Positions 6,162 through 11,162 of a DNA stretch of 11,162 bases are shown here, piece after piece. The notes under the pieces were generated by a model that had not been told where the DNA came from, searched no databases, and worked only from the letters and a program-made list of their open reading frames with translations. Every line of letters begins with the position of its first letter. Positions within the stretch are counted from its first letter, which is position 1. Made by a program: the position numbers and the translations under genes. Location: assembly GCA_046155605.1 (NCBI GenBank), contig JBJXFQ010000093.1, positions 1 through 11,162 on the forward strand, given 5' to 3'. This DNA comes from JAEUIZ01 sp046155605 (GTDB lineage: Bacteria > Planctomycetota > Phycisphaerae > Phycisphaerales > UBA1924).

Positions 6162-7183
6162 CCCCCCACATGGGCGACGGCCTCCGCAAAGTCCGGCCTG
6201 GCGATCCGCTCCGCGTCCCCGCGCGGGCGTATAACGCTTTCGTCGATGCGGCGCTCGACCTCAAGCGTCGGCAGCAGGATCGCTTCTCCGGCGAACTCCG
6301 CGACGGGGCGCGGCAGCACGGCGTCGTGCCGGTGCGGAATGACACCGGATCGGACCTCGAACGCTACCACGTCATGGCCATCGATGGCCCGCTCTTCCCA
6401 CCCGGGGATGAGGGACCGGAGAAGACCTTCCAGAACCGCATGGCCCTCAAGGGCATCGAGCCCGATGAGGAGACGCCGCCGGGCCGCTTCGTCGTGGCCC
6501 GCGAGCCGATCATCGCCGGGGAGATGGGCCTGTGCGTCATCCACGGCGTCACGCCCGCCCGCCTCTACGTCGAGGAGGAGGAGCACGCATTCGCCGACAT
6601 CAAGGCCGGCGAGCGCGTGCTCGTCTCAGGCGGGTCCGGCGGCACAGCGATCCTCTGGAAGGAAGACGGCGTTGGCGAGAAGTGGGCCGTGGTGGACATC
6701 GGCCGCCCACGCTCGGACAAGATCGTGGCCATCCTCGGGGACGCGACCGAGATCCAAGGCGAGCGGTTCCGTTGGCGCTACCCGTGGGATGAAGCTGCCC
6801 TTGACGGCGACCCAGGGAGCGAGACCTTTGGCCGCTACATCAAGGTCGAGAACGGCCTGTCGTCTGATGGCGATCCCGACAAGTACGCGATCAACCGCTT
6901 CGAAAGCCACCACAGCGATGTGCCCGAGCAAGACCCGGAGGGAACGGATGGCTTCGGAGCGCTCAAGTCGCTGTTCATCCCCGGGCAACTTGAGAACCCC
7001 GGCGGCGATCAGGGGTACTGCCCGCGGAAGGCCGCGATCCCGATCTTGCGGCCCATCCTGAAGGGTGTGGCCGTGCAAATGACCGCAGAGCGCGACACCC
7101 GCGGGGGCACCGTGTGGTGCTTCCAGGCTCTCAATGGAATCGAGTTGGTGGAGTTCGACGTTCCCGTGTGGCTCTATGTCTGA
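6158..7183 (+). CDS. Putative tail-tip/virion structural protein of unknown family
   Basis: About 341 residues from GTG 6158, which overlaps the previous TGA. ATG 6170 is the alternative, and neither has a strong Shine-Dalgarno sequence, consistent with translational coupling. The frame stays open upstream into the previous gene, but that part is a shadow. Visible features are an N-terminal VRPGDPLRVPARAYNAFVD segment and helix, a VPVRNDTGSDLERYHVMAI beta region (about 57-75), an acidic middle, AFADIKAGERVLVSGG, and an Asp/Glu-rich second half ending in a short LVEFDVPVWLYV strand. There is no enzymatic motif and no membrane segment. Position after the distal tail candidate suggests a hub, tip or fibre-base protein. 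Its stop overlaps the methyltransferase start by eight bases, linking the structural and modification parts of the operon. Confidence 0.6.
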   Translation: MTPHMGDGLRKVRPGDPLRVPARAYNAFVDAALDLKRRQQDRFSGELRDGARQHGVVPVRNDTGSDLERYHVMAIDGPLFPPGDEGPEKTFQNRMALKGIEPDEETPPGRFVVAREPIIAGEMGLCVIHGVTPARLYVEEEEHAFADIKAGERVLVSGGSGGTAILWKEDGVGEKWAVVDIGRPRSDKIVAILGDATEIQGERFRWRYPWDEAALDGDPGSETFGRYIKVENGLSSDGDPDKYAINRFESHHSDVPEQDPEGTDGFGALKSLFIPGQLENPGGDQGYCPRKAAIPILRPILKGVAVQMTAERDTRGGTVWCFQALNGIELVEFDVPVWLYV

Positions 7184-7742
7184 AACGAAAACGAACATCC
7201 CGGTTGATCTGGAAGCACGCCGCGAGCACGAGCGCGGCAAGTACGTCGCGCTCGCCGGCACGCGCTACGGCTCCAGCAATCACGGCCAGCACGCCTACGC
7301 CATCGTCCAGGCGTTCAAGCCCCGGTTCGTGGTGGACTTTGGCTGTGGCCGCAACCTCTTTATACAGCACCTGCGGCGGCTGGGGATCGACGGGCTGGGC
7401 GTGGACTTCGCGTTCCCCGAGGCGGACATCGTGGCGCCCATGCACCGCGTGCCGGTGTCGGCGGGCATTGCAGATGTCGTGACCTCGTTCGACGCCCTCG
7501 AACACCTGCTCCCCGAGGAAGTGGATGAGGTGCTCGACGAGATGCGGCGGATCGCTGTCCGTGAAGGACGGTTCGTGTTCTCGATCTGCACGCGCGAGAG
7601 CAAGACGAAGGTCAACGGCGAGGGGCTGCACCCGACGGTGCGGTCCCGAGCGTGGTGGTTGGAGCGTATTGGTCGGGTCGGCAAGGTGGGCCAGGGACGT
7701 GGCGCGCTCAAGTACATCACAGGGACGTTCAACCATGCGTGA
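7176..7742 (+). CDS. Class I SAM-dependent methyltransferase
   Basis: A 188-residue protein from ATG 7176, overlapping the previous gene by eight bases. The Rossmann-fold signature is clear: motif I FVVDFGCGRN (51-60), an acidic residue after strand 2 in LGVDF (D77), and a DVVTSFDALEHLLPEE segment (100-115) matching motif IV/post-IV of the Methyltransf_11/25 type. A strand GRFVFSICTRE (131-141) and a LHPTVRSRAWWLERI segment (151-165) follow. No target-recognition domain or DNA methyltransferase catalytic motif (DPPY, PC) is present. A small-molecule, sugar or protein substrate is therefore more likely than DNA. It is coupled to the glycosyltransferase-like gene that follows, which suggests it methylates a glycan or the neighbouring tail protein (inference). 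Confidence 0.8.
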   Translation: MSETKTNIPVDLEARREHERGKYVALAGTRYGSSNHGQHAYAIVQAFKPRFVVDFGCGRNLFIQHLRRLGIDGLGVDFAFPEADIVAPMHRVPVSAGIADVVTSFDALEHLLPEEVDEVLDEMRRIAVREGRFVFSICTRESKTKVNGEGLHPTVRSRAWWLERIGRVGKVGQGRGALKYITGTFNHA

Positions 7743-8622
7743 GAACAGTGGCGACATCGCGGCATTGCAGGCGGGGCTCAAACAACGCAAGCCCGCGCGC
7801 TCGGGCGTGCGGCTCTACACCGCCGACTTCGATTCCATGTCCCTGTGCGACTTCTACCGGGGGCGTTCGGCATTCCTGATGCTCTCGGGACCGTCGCTCA
7901 ACCAGATTGATTTGACGCAGCTCAATCGGCGTGGCATTGTCACGATGGCAGTGAACAACGCGTGGACTCTTCACCGCCCGACACTTTGGACGTGCGTGGA
8001 TGATCCCGGCCGGTTCATCGACACCGGCTGGAAGGACCCAGGCATCCTCAAGATCGTGCCCGTCTCGCACTTCGACAAGCGCCTGCGGGTCCAGAATCCC
8101 GACGGCTCATTCCGCGCCAGCGCGTTCAAGGTCCGACAGATGCCCGGCGTGCTGTTCTATCGCCGCAGCGACCACTTCGACCACAGCCGGTTCTTGAAGT
8201 CCGACACCATCAACTGGGGTCAGGACGGCGAGCACACCGATTCGCTGGGGATCAAGGGCAAGCGGAGCGTCATGCTCGCGGCGCTGCACATGCTCCACTA
8301 CCTGGGCTTCCGCACCGTGTATCTGCTGGGCTGCGACTTCAAGATGGCTAGCGATCGCAAGTACGCGTTCAGTGAAGATCGCACAAAGGAAGCGATCCGG
8401 CACAACAACATCCTTTACGAGTCGCTCCAGAAGCGATTCGAGGCGCTCAAGCCACACTTCGACCAGCACGGCTTCAAGGTCATCAACTGCTCGCCCGGCA
8501 GTGAGCTCAGTGTGTTCGAGCGGATGGAGTTCGCTGACGCCATCGCGGCGGCCGGCGCGGAGTGCGGTAAGGAAGTCAACACCGCCGGGTGGTATCAGGC
8601 CAAAGAGGAGGCGAAGAAGTGA
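7735..8622 (+). CDS. DUF115/Maf-like or sialyltransferase-like putative glycosyltransferase
   Basis: A 295-residue protein from ATG 7735, overlapping the methyltransferase by eight bases, with AGGGA at 7721-7725. It has the nucleotide-binding layout of DUF115 (motility accessory factor) and bacterial sialyltransferase-like families. The early strand AFLMLSGPSL (46-55) is followed by IVTMAVNNAW (68-77) and a WTCVDDPGRF acidic loop (85-94). A K-R-S-V-M helix (175-179) leads to LGFRTVYLLGCDFKM (190-204). Related Maf proteins transfer nonulosonic sugars to Ser/Thr of flagellins, while sialyltransferase-like members decorate surface glycans. The identification is by motif resemblance only. The stop overlaps the GTG of the Ser/Gly-rich Hint gene, which would be an obvious acceptor for a Ser/Thr-directed enzyme. 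Confidence 0.6.
   Translation: MRENSGDIAALQAGLKQRKPARSGVRLYTADFDSMSLCDFYRGRSAFLMLSGPSLNQIDLTQLNRRGIVTMAVNNAWTLHRPTLWTCVDDPGRFIDTGWKDPGILKIVPVSHFDKRLRVQNPDGSFRASAFKVRQMPGVLFYRRSDHFDHSRFLKSDTINWGQDGEHTDSLGIKGKRSVMLAALHMLHYLGFRTVYLLGCDFKMASDRKYAFSEDRTKEAIRHNNILYESLQKRFEALKPHFDQHGFKVINCSPGSELSVFERMEFADAIAAAGAECGKEVNTAGWYQAKEEAKK
8605..8611 (+). promoter_or_regulatory. Strong ribosome binding site fixing the GTG start of the Hint gene
   Basis: GAGGAGG seven bases before GTG 8619, inside the last codons of the glycosyltransferase-like gene. It excludes the in-frame upstream GTG at 8589 and places the start in a GTGA overlap. Confidence 0.75.
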
Positions 8623-9914
8623 GCGACGAACCACGCCGGTACTTCCTCTATATCCCAGTCTGGGCATCGACCACCGGCGGCGGTGGCGGCGGTTCCGGCA
8701 GTTCCTCATCCGAGGGATCGTCGTCGAGCAGCAGTTCGTCGACCTCGTCGAGCTCCTCGTCATCGAGCAGTGGCTCGTCCTCCTCGAGTTCCAGCGGCTC
8801 CTCGTCCTCCGGCTCATCGTCGAGCGGCTCATCCAGCAGTGGGTCCGGTTCCTCCAGCGGTTCGGGTTCATCCTCGGGGTCGGGTAGCAGCGGCGCAAGT
8901 TCGTCGGGCGGCGGCGGGTCCAGCGGCATGTCGAGCGGGGCGTCCTCGGGAGCATCCTCCGGAGCATCGTCGGGCGGCTCGTCCGGGGGCAGCAGCGGCG
9001 GAGGCTCCTCAGGCGGAGGTGGTTCTTCCGGCGGTGGGGGTTCGTCTGGCGGTGGTGGCGGTTCGTCGGGTGGAGGCGGGTCCGGGGGCGGTGGATCGGG
9101 AGGCGGTGGCTCCGGCGGTGGCGGTGGCGGCTCGGGCGGCGGAGGCGGCGGCGGGGGAGGAGGCGGAAGCGGTGGTGGCGGAGGTGGAGGCGGCGGATCA
9201 AACTGCCTGCTGTTCGGCACGCTCATCCGCCTTGGCGACGGCCGCCTCACGCCCATCGAGAACCTCAAGCCCGGCGACCGGATCGCCTCGATCCAGGTGC
9301 CCGGGCTGGAGACGGACGTGCCTTACAAGGCGCAGTACCAGTGGCTCTCGCACTGGGGCATGCGCGGCACGAAGCCGACGGTGGCCCGCGTGCGGAGCGT
9401 GAAACTGGGCGAGCACCACGGGTTCGTGGTCATCAACCGCCGGATCAAGGCGACGCCCGAGCACCCGTTCCTCGTGCGCCGCGGCGACGAGTGGGGCTTT
9501 GTGTCGGCGGAGTTTATCAAGAAGGGCGACTACCTGATCGGCGAGCGCCTGGCAGAGGAGCTCGTGCAATCGGTCGATCGCGTGGATGCGCCGACACGCA
9601 CGGTGTCCATCTATGTGCCCGGCACCAACGTCTACTCGGCCGAGGGGGTGTGGACGCACAACGACCTCCCCGCTGAAGAAGCGACGAGCGGCGTAAACGA
9701 AGCCTCCGCGACATCGGCGACAAGTGCGTCCGGCTCGGCAAGCGCGTCGGCCTCCGGATCGGGGTCGACGAGCGGCTCCTCCACCGGCTCTTCGAGCAGC
9801 GGATCGGGGAGCAAGTCGAGCGGGTCATCTTTCTCGTCGTCCAGCAGTGGCTCGGGCAGCGTGTCCGGTTCAAGCACAAGCGGATCGGGGGGGACGGGTA
9901 CATACTCGATCTAA
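8619..9914 (+). CDS. Ser/Gly-rich tail protein with autoprocessing Hint (BIL-type) domain
   Basis: A 431-residue protein with four parts. Residues 1-19 form a short head, including YFLYIPVW. Residues 20-194 are a low-complexity stalk that grades from nearly pure Ser (with Gly) to nearly pure Gly (with Ser). Residues 196-348 are a Hint/intein-fold domain: Cys196 in CLLFGTLIRL, DGRLTPIENLKPGD, the T279-P-E-H282 block B motif, a GWGF-like EWGFVSAEFIKKGDYL, and a closing VYSAEGVWTHN ending His347-Asn348. Residues 349-431 are a second Ser-rich arm ending TYSI. The residue after Asn is Asp349, not Cys/Ser/Thr, which points to an A-type bacterial intein-like domain rather than a standard intein. There is no homing endonuclease insert. 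No signal peptide is visible, so it is more likely assembled on the virion than secreted. It is the last gene of the tail operon, where fibre/adhesin proteins are common. Confidence 0.8.
   Translation: MSDEPRRYFLYIPVWASTTGGGGGGSGSSSSEGSSSSSSSSTSSSSSSSSSGSSSSSSSGSSSSGSSSSGSSSSGSGSSSGSGSSSGSGSSGASSSGGGGSSGMSSGASSGASSGASSGGSSGGSSGGGSSGGGGSSGGGGSSGGGGGSSGGGGSGGGGSGGGGSGGGGGGSGGGGGGGGGGGSGGGGGGGGGSNCLLFGTLIRLGDGRLTPIENLKPGDRIASIQVPGLETDVPYKAQYQWLSHWGMRGTKPTVARVRSVKLGEHHGFVVINRRIKATPEHPFLVRRGDEWGFVSAEFIKKGDYLIGERLAEELVQSVDRVDAPTRTVSIYVPGTNVYSAEGVWTHNDLPAEEATSGVNEASATSATSASGSASASASGSGSTSGSSTGSSSSGSGSKSSGSSFSSSSSGSGSVSGSSTSGSGGTGTYSI
8676..9200 (+). repeat. Ser-to-Gly low-complexity coding tract
   Basis: Codons 20-194 of the Hint gene encode almost only Ser and Gly. 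The first third is dominated by runs of four to nine Ser, the middle by SSGA/SSGG units, and the end by GGGGS-like units and long Gly runs. Ser codons are strongly mixed (TCG, TCC, TCA, AGC, AGT), so at DNA level it is not a simple tandem repeat. It probably forms an extended flexible stalk. Confidence 0.85.
9204..9662 (+). other. Hint/BIL autoprocessing domain
   Basis: This encodes residues 196-348. Cys196 would perform the N-S acyl shift, Thr279/His282 assist it, and Asn348 preceded by His347 would cyclise. All four hallmark positions are present, so the domain should be catalytically competent. The size (153 residues) is that of a mini-intein without endonuclease. Confidence 0.8.
9684..9899 (+). 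repeat. Second Ser-rich low-complexity tract after the Hint domain
   Basis: It encodes Ser/Ala/Thr then Ser/Gly-rich sequence from about residue 356 to near the C-terminus. It resembles the first half of the N-terminal tract but with more Ala and Thr. The Hint domain is therefore flanked on both sides by hydroxyl-rich linkers. Confidence 0.75.
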
Positions 9915-9942
9915 CCAGTCATGTGTCCTACCCACACGAGAG

Positions 9943-10914
9943 TCACTGAACCGCGTAGACGGACGACGCGTTGACCACAACGGTCTTCCCGTCCGCCGAC
10001 GCAACCTTTCCGACCACCACGATCTCCGAGAGCTCCTTGAGACCGCGCCGTCCCTTCATGTCAGTGCGGAGGATCTGGCCCTTGGCGTCCACCACCTGCA
10101 CTGTTACGGAGTTCGCGAGGATGTCCTGCTTGGTCTCGCAGCAGTAGTCCCAGGGCTTGGAGCATTTGTCGTCGGGGTTTTCGTTGCAGGCCTTGAGCCC
10201 TTTGCCCATCAGCGTAAGGACGGCGCGGCCCGCGACGAAAGGCTCCTTGCTGCCGCCGATGCGGCCGCGAAGCACGACCTCGTCACCGGCCTTGAGCGTT
10301 CCGGCCTTACGGACCTCGGACACGTCTTTGGCGCTGTCGGGCTGCTTCTCGACAAAGAACCCGCTCGGCAATGGGGCCTTGGACACGTGCAGGGAAGTCG
10401 CGGTGAGCACGAGCGCGTCGGTGCCGTTGGCAGTCTCGACCTTGCCGGTCACGAAGACCTCCGCGCCCGGCTTGAGCCCGTGCTGGTCGCTCAATCCGGC
10501 GCGGAGCGGCTTTCCGTTCGCATCCGTGACCTGTACGGTCGCCTTCGACGCCGCGGGAATGTCGCCGCTCGCGTCAGGCAGTTTGTCCGCAGCAGGCACG
10601 ATGCCCTTTCGGACGCTCTCATCAACAAGTGTGAACGTCGCCGTGTCCTTGCCGAAGGCGTCCTTCGACATTGCCACGGTGCCGCGCACCGTGATCATCT
10701 GGCCCACCTTGGCCGACTTCATCGCGGCGGTGATCTCCAGCGCGTTCGCCGGCAGTTCCGACTTGAGCATCGTCTTCACGTCCGCCACGCTCTTGACCTG
10801 CGCCATCGCCGCCGGGGGCGTCAGCACGCCCATGCCCGCCGCGCCCGCGATCAACATCGCGGCCACCGTCATCGCCTTGATCGAACCGTTCGTGTTCATC
10901 TTCATCGCTTTCAT
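9943..10914 (-). CDS. Secreted two-repeat protein with four-cysteine cluster (host-like)
   Basis: A 323-residue protein starting at ATG 10914 with AAGGAG (10922-10927) seven bases upstream. Residues 1-38 look like a Sec signal peptide: basic KAMKMNTNGSIKAM, then hydrophobic TVAAMLIAGAAGMGVL, with likely cleavage after A-M-A38. The mature part is two copies of a strand-rich unit. Copy 1 (about 69-177) runs GQMITVRGTV, ATVQVTDANGKPLRA, GLKPGAEVFVTGKVE. Copy 2 (about 209-321) runs GDEVVLRGRIG, SVTVQVVDAKGQILRT, GLKELSEIVVVGKV. The pattern resembles an OB-fold. Copy 2 adds Cys243, Cys251, Cys258 and Cys259 around PWDYCC, which could bind metal or form disulfides. It follows a MacB/FtsX-type permease gene in the same direction with 75 bases between, so it may be the exported partner of that transporter. 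Function unknown. Confidence 0.8.
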   Translation of the reverse strand: MKAMKMNTNGSIKAMTVAAMLIAGAAGMGVLTPPAAMAQVKSVADVKTMLKSELPANALEITAAMKSAKVGQMITVRGTVAMSKDAFGKDTATFTLVDESVRKGIVPAADKLPDASGDIPAASKATVQVTDANGKPLRAGLSDQHGLKPGAEVFVTGKVETANGTDALVLTATSLHVSKAPLPSGFFVEKQPDSAKDVSEVRKAGTLKAGDEVVLRGRIGGSKEPFVAGRAVLTLMGKGLKACNENPDDKCSKPWDYCCETKQDILANSVTVQVVDAKGQILRTDMKGRRGLKELSEIVVVGKVASADGKTVVVNASSVYAVQ

Positions 10915-10921
10915 ATCAAAA

Positions 10922-10927
10922 CTCCTT
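10922..10927 (-). promoter_or_regulatory. Ribosome binding site of the secreted repeat protein
   Basis: AAGGAG on the minus strand, seven bases before ATG 10914. It supports that start over the internal ATGs at codons 4 and 6. Confidence 0.7.
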
Positions 10928-10989
10928 GCAAAGGTCGTTGGACATTACCCGCCCCGCGACACACGCCGCGGCGGCGCACACGTTTGCCA

Positions 10990-11162
10990 TCACACCGCCT
11001 TGAGCGCGACGGGGATCGTCGGCCTTAGGCAACGAATCGCCGGGGGCAACGCGCCCACGACGCCCAGGACCAGGCCCGTCAGCAGCCCCAGCCCGATCAC
11101 TGTTTCGTCGATCAACAGCCCGAACGCCCCCATCGAGAACCGCACCGCCAGCCCGTCGAGCA
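10990..11162 (-). CDS. FtsX/MacB-type ABC transporter permease, C-terminal end (partial)
   Basis: The frame enters from the right edge and stops at TGA (10992-10990 on the minus strand), giving the last 56 residues. It contains a hydrophobic helix TVIGLGLLTGLVLGVVGAL followed by PPAIRCLRPTIPVALKAV. This is the usual end of the FtsX-like permease domain in MacB/LolC-type transporters: final transmembrane helix, then a short cytoplasmic tail with a LRPxxPxALK pattern. The window shows neither the ATPase nor the periplasmic domain, so the substrate cannot be said. Confidence 0.7.
   Translation of the reverse strand, partial: LDGLAVRFSMGAFGLLIDETVIGLGLLTGLVLGVVGALPPAIRCLRPTIPVALKAV

Noticed and set aside
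8676..9200. CRISPR or DNA tandem-repeat array in the repetitive tract
   Set aside because: No regular repeat/spacer period exists; the repetition is at amino-acid level with mixed codons.
8648..9268. Proline-rich minus-strand frame opposite the Ser/Gly tract
   Set aside because: It is simply the complement of Gly codons read as Pro/Asp/Glu; the plus frame has a strong ribosome binding site and a complete Hint domain.
9915..9942. Possible bidirectional terminator between the convergent genes
   Set aside because: Only a four-base GTGT/ACAC stem around a seven-base loop and no T tract, too weak to call.
10916..10990. 24-residue minus-strand ORF starting in the permease stop and ending just before the secreted protein start
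   Set aside because: It has overlaps at both ends and a weak AAGGCGG-like site, but its Ala/Cys-rich short product shows no family likeness; it may only be chance or a coupling leader.
9724..11028. 434-codon plus-strand frame over the secreted protein and permease genes
   Set aside because: Arg/His/Leu-rich shadow; the minus strand shows a signal peptide, internal repeats and a Shine-Dalgarno site.

Overview
The window is GC-rich bacterial DNA with high third-position GC and many GTG starts. It carries the tail half of a siphophage-type structural module, followed by a short stretch of host-like chromosome. The organism is probably a planctomycete, perhaps of the Phycisphaerae. This rests on recall of similar tail-tube, tape-measure and low-complexity Hint proteins, and on the PW-DYCC motif of the right-hand secreted protein. 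It is an inference that no marker gene here proves.

Bases 1-9914 are a tightly packed, nearly unidirectional (+) gene string with many 4-8 base overlaps. In order it holds: the end of a putative tail terminator/completion gene; a small unknown gene; the major tail tube protein; a tail assembly chaperone with a second -1 frame that looks like a G/GT-type extension; a two-hydrophobic-segment lipoprotein; an HK97-gp10-like protein; the tape measure protein; and two unknown proteins that probably build the distal tail. The only interruption is a GIY-YIG nuclease gene on the opposite strand, fitted into the gap directly before the tape measure gene. No capsid, portal, terminase, lysis or integrase gene is in view, so intactness of the prophage cannot be judged.

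The + strand string ends in a three-gene translationally coupled cassette (7176-9914): a SAM-dependent methyltransferase, a protein resembling the DUF115/Maf-like glycosyltransferase-type families, and a 431-residue protein. The last has a long Ser-to-Gly low-complexity stalk, a complete Hint/intein-like (BIL-type) domain with Cys1, TxxH and terminal His-Asn, and a second Ser-rich tail. This is the most interesting part of the window. It reads as a self-processing, possibly glycosylated, surface-exposed tail-tip or fibre protein encoded together with its own modifying enzymes. That combined function is inference.

From 9943 onward the strand flips. A secreted two-repeat protein with a four-cysteine cluster (323 aa) lies downstream of the C-terminus of a FtsX/MacB-type ABC permease. 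These look like host genes. Only 28 bases separate them, convergently, from the Hint gene, so the phage/host junction may lie there.
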